In this document: positions 33,865-41,779 of the stretch, piece by piece
Layout of the letters: every line of letters begins with the position of its first letter
How positions within the stretch are numbered: the first letter of the stretch is position 1
Source: Halapricum hydrolyticum
Lineage (GTDB): Archaea > Halobacteriota > Halobacteria > Halobacteriales > Haloarculaceae
Direction of reading: 5' to 3'
DNA length: 64,000 bases
NCBI GenBank assembly: GCA_025517565.1
Contig: JAOPKD010000006.1
Coordinates: 62,001-126,000, forward strand
Program-made: the position numbers and the translations under genes
Notes under the pieces: model-generated
The model's input: the letters and a program-made list of their open reading frames with translations, nothing else
The model's database searches: none
Told to the model about the DNA's origin: nothing

Positions 33865-35169
33865 TTACTGGTAGTCCGAGAGATCGAGTTCGTCCGCGCC
33901 GGGGACGGTCACTTCATCGAACTCGGAGCGCTCGCGATCGCCGGGGATCGTCGCGTCGACGATCCACTTGGTCAGCGTCCCTGTCTCGTAGTCCTGGGAG
34001 GGATCCAGCGACGATCCCTTGGCGTTCTCGATCGTCTCGATGTCCCGATCGGGTTGCATCCGCGTGGCAGTCGCCCACTCCACGGCGTCGGGATCGGCCG
34101 GGTCGACGTCACTGTCGACGACGGTGACCTTCTTCATCGAGGGGTGGGCCGCCAGCGCGGCCATCCCGGCGTTCTTGGGGTCGCCCTCGGTCCGCTTGTC
34201 GATCTGGACGACGCCGTGCAGCCACGAACACCCGCCCGGCGTCAACACCACGTTTTCGACTGTGGGGACGGTGTTCTCGACGATCCGGTAGATCCGTGGC
34301 TCCTGTGGGATGCCCATGAGGTGGGCGTGTTCCTTGCGCCCGGGGACGATCACCCGCGCCAGGGGATCGGGTCGGGCGTGGAGTTCGTTCACCTCGACGA
34401 CCGGCTGTTGTCGGGTCCGATCCCACGTCCGGGAGAGATCGACGAAGGGGCCTTCCTCGGCGCGCTCGTCGGTGATCGTCGCCTGCATGACCAGCTCGGC
34501 CTCGCTGGGGACGGTCAGCCCGTGGAACTCCGTGGTCGTCAGTTCGCCCCCGAGCAGGCGATTGGCGAGTTCGAGTTCGCTCATGTCCGGCGAGAACGAG
34601 GTCGCAGCGGCGATCTCGACAGCGGGGTTGACGCCCATTACGATCGCCACGTCGAGCCCGCCGTCGGTGCGCGTGTAGATGTCGTGGAGGTGTCGCTCGA
34701 CCAGCCGCATGACCAGTCGGTTGCCCTCGTCGAACATCATCCGGTGGAACGAAAGGTTGTGCACGCCCGTCTCGGGGTCTTTCGCGATCACGACCGTCGA
34801 GGCGAAGTACTGTCGTTCGTGCTCGTCGTAGTAGATCGGGATCGGGACGTGCTCGGCGACGTCGGGGTCGTCCGCGACGTGCTCGAAGGCCGCGGGCGCC
34901 GTCCGATCCAGTGGCAGCGGGTCGTCCATCGCGGTGCTGACGGCGTCGATAATCTCCGACGGTTCGACGTCCAGCGCCTCGCCGATCAACTCGCGTGAGG
35001 AGACCAGGTTCGAGACTGCACGCACGTCGGGATAGTCCGCGACCGACTCGAAGACGACCGGCTGACTCTCGTCCTGGACGGCCAGCGCCGGGAGTTCGAA
35101 TCGCGTCTCGACCGGCTCCGTCAGTACGTTCCGGTCGCCGACATCGTCGAGAAAGCTTCTGAGGCCCAT
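33865..35169 (-). CDS. UbiD-family decarboxylase, probable anhydromevalonate phosphate decarboxylase
   Basis: A 434-residue UbiD-type enzyme that uses prenylated FMN. Diagnostic segments include LSFHRMMFDEGNRLVMRLVE, VAIVMGVNPAVEIAAATSF, LTVPSEAELVMQATI and KNAGMAALAAHPSMKKVTVV near the C-terminus. It is first in the operon. With AcnX it would convert anhydromevalonate phosphate to isopentenyl phosphate, the step after phosphomevalonate dehydratase in the archaeal mevalonate route; UbiX in the same operon makes its cofactor. A TTTAA element about 25 bp upstream of the start, on its strand, suggests a leaderless promoter. Confidence 0.87.
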   Translation of the reverse strand: MGLRSFLDDVGDRNVLTEPVETRFELPALAVQDESQPVVFESVADYPDVRAVSNLVSSRELIGEALDVEPSEIIDAVSTAMDDPLPLDRTAPAAFEHVADDPDVAEHVPIPIYYDEHERQYFASTVVIAKDPETGVHNLSFHRMMFDEGNRLVMRLVERHLHDIYTRTDGGLDVAIVMGVNPAVEIAAATSFSPDMSELELANRLLGGELTTTEFHGLTVPSEAELVMQATITDERAEEGPFVDLSRTWDRTRQQPVVEVNELHARPDPLARVIVPGRKEHAHLMGIPQEPRIYRIVENTVPTVENVVLTPGGCSWLHGVVQIDKRTEGDPKNAGMAALAAHPSMKKVTVVDSDVDPADPDAVEWATATRMQPDRDIETIENAKGSSLDPSQDYETGTLTKWIVDATIPGDRERSEFDEVTVPGADELDLSDYQ

Positions 35170-35226
35170 ACTCCGGATTCGGTAAATATCTCCTTAAACG
35201 TTCGTGACTCGCGACGGGGACCTGGC

Positions 35227-35286
35227 GTTCGTGTGACCAGCTGGTGACCGTGTCACGTTCGTGTGCCCTGCTGGCGGGCGTATCAC
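35227..35286. repeat. Two 30-bp tandem units between ubiD and the kinase gene
   Basis: Copies at 35227-35256 and 35257-35286 both begin gttcgtgtg and end tcac, with 24 of 30 positions equal. A third, more divergent unit starts gttcgtg at 35200, 27 bp upstream. The block lies between the divergent UbiD operon and the histidine kinase gene. It is directly followed by an AT-rich attta element, about 28 bp before the kinase ATG, so it is placed where an activator or repressor would bind. Confidence 0.65.
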
Positions 35287-35318
35287 ATTTATTATGGTCG
35301 GCCCGGAACGCCCAGGCG

Positions 35319-37154
35319 ATGGCACCGCTGACCGAAGTTGCCACGCTCGTGCTCGCGGTCGTTACGGCCGTCACCGGGCGAACGGCGTGGCGACAGCGGC
35401 CGAAACCGGGCGCGAGGTCGATAGCACTGTTCCTGTTTTCTATCGCGGCGTGGGTGCTCGCCCTGCTGACGACGGCGATGACGACGACGTACTATCCGTC
35501 TCTGGTCGCCGAGACGTGCAGCTTTCTCGCCTCGGCAAGCGCAGTCGTCTGGTTTCTGGTCTTCACGTTCGAGTTCGCGGGATACGAACACCTCGCGACG
35601 CGACGCACCGTCGGCCTGCTGTTCGTCGAACCGATCGTGATGGCGCCGGTCGTGTTGACCAACGAATTGCACGGCCTGTACTGGTCGTCGTTCGAGCGCG
35701 CACCCGCATACTTCTCGCACTTTCGGGCGGTTCCGGGGCCGCTGTTCGGTCTCCACGTCTCGTACATGTACGGGCTGTTCGTGGTCGCGTCGGTGCTGCT
35801 GGTGATACGGACGGTGCGGTCCCGGTCGCTGCACCGACGACAGTCGGTGCTGATAAGCGCCGCGCTGCTCGTCACGTGGGCCGGCAACGCCGGGACGATC
35901 CTGACCGAGCGGGCGACGCTTCAGGTCGTCGGAACCGGCGTCGGGGCGCTCGCTCTGTTCGTCGCGATCTTCGGGTTCAGACTCCTGGAGGTCGTGCCGA
36001 CCGCGCGGGCGACCGTGATGGATCGGATCGACGTCGGTATCGTCGTTCTCGAGGGGGGTGATCGGATCACCGACATTAACGCCTACGCACGCGAGATACT
36101 CGGCCTCGGCCCCGAGGATACAGTGGTCGGTATGCCGGCCGACGCCGCGCTCGGCGAGCGCTTCGAAGTCTTCGACGTCGACGCGACAGCGAACGAAGCG
36201 ACGATCGAACTGGGGACCGACGACGAATCCCGTGTCTATCGCGTCGACGTGTCGCCACTGTCGGATCGGCTCGGTCGGTCGATCGGGCGAGTATTCATCA
36301 TTCAGGACGTGACCGAGCGCCGACGCCGACAGCGCGAGCTGCGACGCCAGAACGAGCGCCTAGACGAGTTCGCCGAGATCGTCGCGCACGACCTGCGGAA
36401 CCCACTGAACGTCGCCAACGGATACGTCGAGCGCATGCGAGTGGCCGACGAGGAGTATCTCGACGAAATCGCCGACGCCCACGAGCGGATGGAGGCGATC
36501 ATCGACGACGTACTCGCGCTGGCTCGCCATCAGGCGGCCATCGAAACAGAACCAGTCGCACTCGAGTCGGCCACGGAAGACGCCTGGGAGACCGTCGAAA
36601 CCGCCGACGCGACGCTTCGGGTCGCTGACCGGATCACGATCCGCGCCGACAGGGGCCGATTGCTTGAACAGCTCTTCGAGAACCTCTTTCGCAACGCCGT
36701 CGAGCACGGCACGACGAGCTCCCAGTCGCAAGTTCCCGAAGACCCCGTCGAGAACGGCCCAATGAGGCCCGACTCGCAGGCTCTCCGGGGCTCCGTCGAG
36801 AACGACCCAATGAGGCCCGACTCGCAGGCTCGTCAGGACAGCGAGAGGCGAAGTCCCTCGGGCAGTCGGACGCAGTCCGACGACGCCGTGGAACACGCGG
36901 AAACGGACGTGACGATTACCATCGGGGCCCTCGAAGAAGGGTTCTACGTCGCCGACGACGGGCCCGGGATCGATCCCGAGCGACGGGAAGAAGTGTTCGA
37001 TCCCGGCGAAACGTCCCGGACGGACGGGACGGGCTTCGGGCTCGCTATCGTGGACAGCATCGCGGACGCACACGGCTGGGACGTTCGCGTCACCGAGAGC
37101 GACGCGGGCGGCGCGCGATTCGAGTTCACCGGCGTCGAGATCGTCGACCGCTGA
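35319..37154 (+). CDS. Membrane histidine kinase with a PAS domain and a repeat-expanded ATPase domain
   Basis: A 611-residue sensor kinase. The N-terminus holds about seven membrane helices (residues 1-225), of the haloarchaeal 7TM-sensor type. A PAS domain (about 230-340) begins MDRIDVGIVVLEGGD. The HisKA helix has HDLRNPL with the phospho-acceptor at about H357. The ATPase domain has the N-box NLFRNAVEHG, G1 VADDGPGIDPE and G2 GTGFGLAIVDSIA. Between the N-box and strand VTITIG lies a ~65-residue insert of 16-residue repeats (36697-36885). No response regulator is adjacent; the next gene is a Bat-type HTH protein. ATG at 35319 follows an attta element. Confidence 0.9.
   Translation: MAPLTEVATLVLAVVTAVTGRTAWRQRPKPGARSIALFLFSIAAWVLALLTTAMTTTYYPSLVAETCSFLASASAVVWFLVFTFEFAGYEHLATRRTVGLLFVEPIVMAPVVLTNELHGLYWSSFERAPAYFSHFRAVPGPLFGLHVSYMYGLFVVASVLLVIRTVRSRSLHRRQSVLISAALLVTWAGNAGTILTERATLQVVGTGVGALALFVAIFGFRLLEVVPTARATVMDRIDVGIVVLEGGDRITDINAYAREILGLGPEDTVVGMPADAALGERFEVFDVDATANEATIELGTDDESRVYRVDVSPLSDRLGRSIGRVFIIQDVTERRRRQRELRRQNERLDEFAEIVAHDLRNPLNVANGYVERMRVADEEYLDEIADAHERMEAIIDDVLALARHQAAIETEPVALESATEDAWETVETADATLRVADRITIRADRGRLLEQLFENLFRNAVEHGTTSSQSQVPEDPVENGPMRPDSQALRGSVENDPMRPDSQARQDSERRSPSGSRTQSDDAVEHAETDVTITIGALEEGFYVADDGPGIDPERREEVFDPGETSRTDGTGFGLAIVDSIADAHGWDVRVTESDAGGARFEFTGVEIVDR
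36697..36885 (+). repeat. 48-bp coding minisatellite inside the histidine kinase
   Basis: Units start at 36697, 36745 and 36793 (48 bp each), and a degenerate 45-bp unit runs 36841-36885. The core ccgtcgagaacg(g/a)cccaat... of the second and third units matches over 39 bp with one difference (36745-36783 and 36793-36831). Each encodes a 16-residue unit beginning Val-Glu-(His/Asn)-(Gly/Asp), a copy of the N-box end, and carrying PMRPDSQA in the two best copies. Confidence 0.9.
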
Positions 37155-37292
37155 TGACCCGGCTGTCTGACTTTCAAAATGTCACAGCCGACAGTCTGTG
37201 TCCCACGGCGCGATTCGGAAATATCGCCTTGAGCGCACATATTCGTGAGGCGTTTCGACGATAGACGAAAGACCGATACTTGTGCCTGATCA

Positions 37293-37982
37293 ATGCTGGC
37301 TGTGGACGATCAGTCGATCATCGTGGAACTGGATGTGACCTCGCCACGGGTCGTCCTCGGGCCGACGCTGGCGTCCGACCTGGACGTGGCTGTCCACGCG
37401 GAACAGCCACCCGTATCTCACGAGGAGACGACGTGGTTCGACGTGACGGTCTCCGCAGCCGACTTCGAGGCCTTCGAGCGCACGGTCGAGGAAGACCCGA
37501 CCGTCGAGGACGCCGAGGTATTCGTCACCTACGACGAGCGACGCACCTACCGGCTCACGATCGCCTCGGAGGTACCGGTCATGACCAACCACGTCGCCAG
37601 CTTCGGGGACGAACTGTTGACGCTGCGCTCGACTGCGAACGGCTGGCGCGTTCAGATCCGGACCACCGACCGCGCCTCGGTCCGGGATTTCATGGACTTC
37701 TGTGACTCGCAGGACATCGATTGCCGGCTGTACCGCCTGTTCGAGGCCCGTGAGCCGATCGGCGAGTTCCCGGTCCCGGTCGAACCCGACGAGTTCGAGG
37801 TCCTGCAGGTCGCCTACGACGCGGGCTATTTCGAGGTTCCACGCGAGGCCGACCTCTCGGAACTCGCCGCGCAGTTCGGCGTCGCGGAATCGACGATGTC
37901 GACCCGGCTCCGAAACGCGCTCGATCACGTCGTCGAGACAGTCCTCGTTGGGGCGTCCGTTCCCGACAACGCCACCGAGTAA
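37293..37982 (+). CDS. Bat-type helix-turn-helix regulator
   Basis: A 229-residue protein. The N-terminal ~150 residues form a beta-rich ligand-type domain (residues about 1-90 WFDVTVSAADFEAFERTV; RTYRLTIASEVPVM). Residues about 165-225 carry the HTH_10 (bacterio-opsin activator C-terminal) domain: LQVAYDAGYFEVPREADLSE then FGVAESTMSTRLRNALDH, with the recognition helix in the second. These proteins activate haloarchaeal genes, including opsin and carotenoid genes in Halobacterium. The targets here are unknown. It is 138 bp downstream of the histidine kinase, so it may be linked to it. There is no GAF or PAS domain as in Bat itself. Confidence 0.87.
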   Translation: MLAVDDQSIIVELDVTSPRVVLGPTLASDLDVAVHAEQPPVSHEETTWFDVTVSAADFEAFERTVEEDPTVEDAEVFVTYDERRTYRLTIASEVPVMTNHVASFGDELLTLRSTANGWRVQIRTTDRASVRDFMDFCDSQDIDCRLYRLFEAREPIGEFPVPVEPDEFEVLQVAYDAGYFEVPREADLSELAAQFGVAESTMSTRLRNALDHVVETVLVGASVPDNATE

Positions 37983-38065
37983 CCTGCCTGCCGCTACACC
38001 CCTTATAAACTCCGAATTATTTCGAGGCAACTGTCTTCTCCCGGTGGATGTTACCACTTAATGTC

Positions 38066-38212
38066 ATGGAAGGCCACAAAACTGCGTCAGAAGACGCTGC
38101 CGGTGTCGACGGCAGAGCCGAGATCCGGGTAACGATGGAGATCGACGGGCGACGGCTCGTGTATACCGGGGCCGATCTCGACTCGATATCGTTCTCCCCG
38201 CTCGATCGGTAG
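38066..38212 (+). CDS. Small acidic protein, 48 residues
   Basis: This reading frame begins ATG at 38066 (MEGHKTASEDAAGVDGRAEI) and ends in TAG at 38210-38212. Its second half looks beta-rich (IRVTMEIDGRRLVYTGADL) and its composition matches other haloarchaeal proteins, whereas the alternative frame from ATG 38061 is basic and shorter. AT-rich cttataaac lies about 60 bp upstream. I do not recognise the family. It may be a short single-domain protein or a chance frame. Confidence 0.4.
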   Translation: MEGHKTASEDAAGVDGRAEIRVTMEIDGRRLVYTGADLDSISFSPLDR

Positions 38213-38377
38213 TCGCTCCAGCCTCGGCCGGACGCGCCTCCGCTGCTCGCGTCGACGTATCGCGGCCTGCGGCGTCAGTGACCCACCGCCGGAGCGGCAC
38301 GGATTCCGCGCGGAACCGCTGTGAGGTGTCGGTATCTCACCCCGATTGTCGGCTACGCGGGCGGCGCCTCGCAACCC

Positions 38378-38383
38378 TTTTAA
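38378..38383 (+). promoter_or_regulatory. TATA-like element of the ADH synthase gene
   Basis: TTTTAA lies about 30 bp before the ATG at 38412, which would start transcription only a few bases upstream of the start codon. The 199 bp between the small gene and this ATG hold nothing else I can recognise. Confidence 0.4.
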
Positions 38384-38411
38384 CCGTGACTTGCTACAGA
38401 CTCACATACCA

Positions 38412-39206
38412 ATGGACGCCGGGAAAGCCGCACGACTGGAGCGTATCGGAACAGGGGGGCGTCACCTCATCGTCCCCATGGATCACGGCATCACGATGGG
38501 CCCCGTCAAGGGGCTCGTCGACATCGAATCGACGATCGACGGGATCACCGCCGGCGGCGCGGACGCGGTACTCACGCACAAGGGAATCGCCTCGCGGGTC
38601 CATCCGCACAAGAACGGCGCGGGCTACATCGTCCACCTCAACGGCTCGACGACGATCGGTCCCGACGAGGAGGACAAGCGCGTCACCGCCACGGTCGAGG
38701 ACGCCATCCGCGCCGGTGGCGACGCCGTCTCTTTTCACATCAACGTCGGCTCCGAGCACGAACCCGACCAGATCACCCAGCTGGGTGAACTCACGACCGA
38801 GGCCGACCGCTACGGCATGCCGGTGCTGGCGATGGCCTACGCCCGCGGCCCCGGGATCGACGAGTCCGACTCCGAGGCACTCGGCCACGCCGTCAGGCTC
38901 GCCGAAGAGCTGGGTGCGGACGTGATCAAGACCGCCTACAGCGGCGACGCCGAGAGTTTCCAGCACGTCGTCGAGGCCACCTCGAAGCCGGTCGTCATCG
39001 CCGGCGGGTCGAAGGGAACCGACGAGGAAACGCTGGAGATGGTTCGGGGAGCGGTCGACGCCGGCGCAGCGGGCGTCTCGATGGGCCGGTCGATCTTCCA
39101 GCACGATGACTCCGAAGCGATCACCACTGCCGTCTCTGCCGTGATCCACGACGACGCCTCGGCTGAGGAGGCACTGGAACGGGCTGGGCTTGCTGTCGAG
39201 GCCTAG
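38412..39206 (+). CDS. 2-amino-3,7-dideoxy-D-threo-hept-6-ulosonate (ADH) synthase
   Basis: A 264-residue class I aldolase-fold protein (DhnA/fructose-bisphosphate aldolase-like barrel). It starts MDAGKAARLERIGTGGRHLI, with IVPMDHGITMGPVKG at the active site and a Schiff-base Lys in ADVIKTAYSGDAESF. The C-terminal VVIAGGSKGTDEETLEMV and GAAGVSMGRSIFQHDD loops bind phosphate. It makes the first intermediate of the archaeal shikimate route from aspartate semialdehyde and a sugar phosphate. The DHQ synthase II gene 0.8 kb on confirms the role; a HAD gene lies between on the other strand. Confidence 0.92.
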   Translation: MDAGKAARLERIGTGGRHLIVPMDHGITMGPVKGLVDIESTIDGITAGGADAVLTHKGIASRVHPHKNGAGYIVHLNGSTTIGPDEEDKRVTATVEDAIRAGGDAVSFHINVGSEHEPDQITQLGELTTEADRYGMPVLAMAYARGPGIDESDSEALGHAVRLAEELGADVIKTAYSGDAESFQHVVEATSKPVVIAGGSKGTDEETLEMVRGAVDAGAAGVSMGRSIFQHDDSEAITTAVSAVIHDDASAEEALERAGLAVEA

Positions 39207-39877
39207 AATACGGTTGTGAGTTCTTCTGTCGAATCGAACCGATAGTCGGGCGCGTGTGCTGGGTCTTCCGGCGCGTCCAGATCCGTCTCGCTGGGGACCC
39301 AGCAGGCGGCCAGCCCGGCGCGCTTCGCGCCGATCACGTCGGCCCGGTAGTCGTTGCCTACGTATAGCGTACTGTCGGCTGACACGTCGAGTTCGGCGAG
39401 CGCCGTCTCGAACGGTGCGGGACTGGGTTTGGGATCGGTCTGATCGGGCGCGTAGACGATCGTCTCGAACGCGTCGGCGATCCCGAGCGTGTCGAGTTTC
39501 GCCCGCTGGGTCTTTTGTGTCCCGTTCGTGACGAGGCCGACCTGCGCTCGCTCGCGGGCGCGTTCCAGCGCGACTTTCGCCCCCGGTCGCCACTCGACGG
39601 CCGTTGGATCGCGCAGCTCGACGGTCGCCCCCGCGAGCGCCTCGGCGTCGACCGGCTCCGCGCCGGCGCGCGCTGCGGCGCGCTCGAAGACCTGCCGGAA
39701 GAACTCGTGGTCGGTGTCGGCGTCGGTGATCGTCGACGCCACTTCCCGCACGTCCTCGGGCGTGCAGAACGGCTCGACGCCCGCCCGGGCGAAAGCCTCG
39801 GCGTGTAGCTGCCGGTCGTCCCGTGTTGAGCGACAGAGCGTGCTGTCGAGGTCGAACAGGACGGCGTCAGGGGTCAT
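39203..39877 (-). CDS. HAD-superfamily hydrolase
   Basis: A 224-residue phosphatase of the HAD type. The start is the ATG at 39875-39877 (MTPDAVLFDLDSTLCRST). Motif I is FDLDSTL (nucleophile and acid/base Asp), motif II Thr in VGLVTNGTQKTQ, motif III Lys in AKLDTLGIADAFE and motif IV YVGNDYRADVIGAKR. The cap is a small helical domain. Substrate unknown. It converges with the ADH synthase gene, overlapping by 4 bp. Confidence 0.9.
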   Translation of the reverse strand: MTPDAVLFDLDSTLCRSTRDDRQLHAEAFARAGVEPFCTPEDVREVASTITDADTDHEFFRQVFERAAARAGAEPVDAEALAGATVELRDPTAVEWRPGAKVALERARERAQVGLVTNGTQKTQRAKLDTLGIADAFETIVYAPDQTDPKPSPAPFETALAELDVSADSTLYVGNDYRADVIGAKRAGLAACWVPSETDLDAPEDPAHAPDYRFDSTEELTTVF

Positions 39878-39995
39878 CGACCCATCGTAGGCGGCCCACG
39901 GTACAAGAACGTCCGGGTCCGGGCTATCGAACGCGGGCGGGCCACACACGAAAGCAACCGCCAGTATCAAGCGCCCCGCCCGCGAGTGTCGGGAT

Positions 39996-41171
39996 ATGAC
40001 ACGGACCGTCTGGCTCAAGGCCGACAGCGAAGTCGGCGACTGGGAGGCGCGCAAGCGACGGATCACTGCCGGTCTCGAAGCCGGCGTCGACTGGGTGCTG
40101 GTGGACAGCCACGACGTCGACCGCGTCCGCGAACTCGGCGCGGTCAACGTCGCGGCGTTCGCAAACGGCGACGTCCACGTGATGGAAGCCGAAGGCGACG
40201 AACCCGACCCCGACGCGACGATCGTCGGCAAGGACGGCGAGGGCGACGGCACGGTCGACCTGCCTTCGGACTTCTCTGGTTCGGCGGATCTGTCGGCACT
40301 CCGGACGGAGGACGGCGCGGACGGCGGGTACGTCCGCATCTTCGACGAGGGTTACGAGGCCTTCGCCGAAGCAGTCGCCGCGGAGGCCGACTACACAATC
40401 GTCGTCGCCGAGGACTGGCAGATCATCCCCCTGGAGAACCTCATCGCCCGCGTCGGCGAGGAGACCGACCTCATCGCGGGCGTCCAGACCGCAGAAGACG
40501 CCCGCACGGCATACGAGACACTCGAACTCGGCGCGGACGGCGTCCTGCTGGACACCGACGACCCAGACGAGATCCGCAAGACCGTCGAGGTCCGGGACGA
40601 GGCCGGCCGCGAGTCCCTGGAGTTGCAGTACGCCGAGGTGACGGCGGTCGAGCAGACCGGCTCCGCGGACCGGGTCTGCATCGACACTGCGAACCTGATG
40701 GACCACGACGAGGGGATGCTCATCGGCTCGATGGCTCGCGGCCTGTTCTTCGTTCATGCCGAGACCGCCGAGTCGCCCTACGTCGCCTCGCGACCCTTCA
40801 GAGTCAACGCCGGCGCGGTCCACGCCTACGTCCGGACGCCTGACGGCGGCACGAAGTACCTCTCGGAGCTGAAAAGTGGCGACGAGGTCCAGATCGTCGA
40901 CAGCGAGGGCCGCACTCGCGAGGCGATCGTGGGACGAGCGAAAATCGAGAAACGCCCGATGTTCCGGATCCAGGCCGAGCTACAGCGCGAGGACGGCGAA
41001 ACCGACCGGATCGAGACGCTGCTGCAGAACGCCGAGACGATCAAGGTCCGCACCCGCGAGGGCCGCAAGGCCGTGACCGATCTCGAGGTCGGCGACGAGA
41101 TCGCGCTCTACTACGAGGACACGGCTCGTCACTTCGGCGAGGCCGTCGAGGAATCGATCATCGAGAAATAA
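39996..41171 (+). CDS. 3-dehydroquinate synthase II
   Basis: A 391-residue archaeal-type DHQ synthase (AroB'-like) that turns ADH into 3-dehydroquinate using NAD. It starts [38 protein letters not shown] and [20 protein letters not shown] form the conserved N-terminal part. [20 protein letters not shown] and [16 protein letters not shown] are family signatures. It acts directly after ADH synthase. The gene is followed by a TrkA-C gene with its own AT-rich promoter sequence. Confidence 0.92.
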   Translation: MTRTVWLKADSEVGDWEARKRRITAGLEAGVDWVLVDSHDVDRVRELGAVNVAAFANGDVHVMEAEGDEPDPDATIVGKDGEGDGTVDLPSDFSGSADLSALRTEDGADGGYVRIFDEGYEAFAEAVAAEADYTIVVAEDWQIIPLENLIARVGEETDLIAGVQTAEDARTAYETLELGADGVLLDTDDPDEIRKTVEVRDEAGRESLELQYAEVTAVEQTGSADRVCIDTANLMDHDEGMLIGSMARGLFFVHAETAESPYVASRPFRVNAGAVHAYVRTPDGGTKYLSELKSGDEVQIVDSEGRTREAIVGRAKIEKRPMFRIQAELQREDGETDRIETLLQNAETIKVRTREGRKAVTDLEVGDEIALYYEDTARHFGEAVEESIIEK

Positions 41172-41200
41172 GCCGGATTCGACGACAAGCCGACCGGATC

Positions 41201-41207
41201 TTTTTAT
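41201..41207 (+). promoter_or_regulatory. TATA-like element of the antiporter operon
   Basis: TTTTTAT stands about 20-25 bp before the ATG at 41226, in the position expected for a leaderless transcript covering the TrkA-C gene and probably the antiporter. The call is based on spacing and composition. Confidence 0.4.
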
Positions 41208-41225
41208 CCCGTCTCGCCTTCGGGT

Positions 41226-41717
41226 ATGACCATGACCGTCGAAGAGAGCGACCTCCCCGGCGTTGGCAAGAAGCACGTCGTCGAACTCGACGGGGAAGAG
41301 CTCGTCATCATCACGCACAACACCGGCAGGCGAGAGGTCTTCAAGCGCCCGGACGCGGAGACGGATTCGGAGAAACTGTTCGAGCTGTCTGACGCCCTCG
41401 CACGTACGGTCGGGACGATCCTCGAGGGGGCGTACTTCCAGCCGGTCGAGGCCGAGAAGCGACAGACGACCCTGCCCGGCGGGATCTTGCTGGAGTGGTA
41501 CGAGGTCCAGCCCGGCTCGCCGCTGGCGGGCGAGACGATCGCAGGGGCGCACATCGGCCGCAAGACGGGCGTGAACGTCGTCGCGATCGAGCGTAGCGGA
41601 CAGACGGTCGACAGCCCCGGTCCGGACACCGAACTCCAAGAGGGCGACACGCTCGTCGTCACCGGCACGAACGAGGAATGTGACGCCTTCGAACAGCTGC
41701 TGGCCGGTGAAGAATGA
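41226..41717 (+). CDS. Cation/proton antiporter regulatory subunit (KhtT-like)
   Basis: A 163-residue soluble protein. The N-terminal part (residues 1-80, with EESDLPGVGKKHVVELDGEE) resembles the KhtT N-terminal domain. The C-terminal part is a TrkA-C domain (YEVQPGSPLAGETIAGAHIG; EGDTLVVTGTNEECDAFEQL). KhtT gates the KhtU K+/H+ antiporter and binds nucleotides or cations. The transporter gene follows 62 bp downstream. Both starts (41226 and 41232) are possible. Confidence 0.9.
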   Translation: MTMTVEESDLPGVGKKHVVELDGEELVIITHNTGRREVFKRPDAETDSEKLFELSDALARTVGTILEGAYFQPVEAEKRQTTLPGGILLEWYEVQPGSPLAGETIAGAHIGRKTGVNVVAIERSGQTVDSPGPDTELQEGDTLVVTGTNEECDAFEQLLAGEE

Positions 41718-41779
41718 ACGCGAGCGGAGTTCCATCAGACGCGATCGCTAGGCCACCGTCCAGCCAGGAGTGATCTCCC

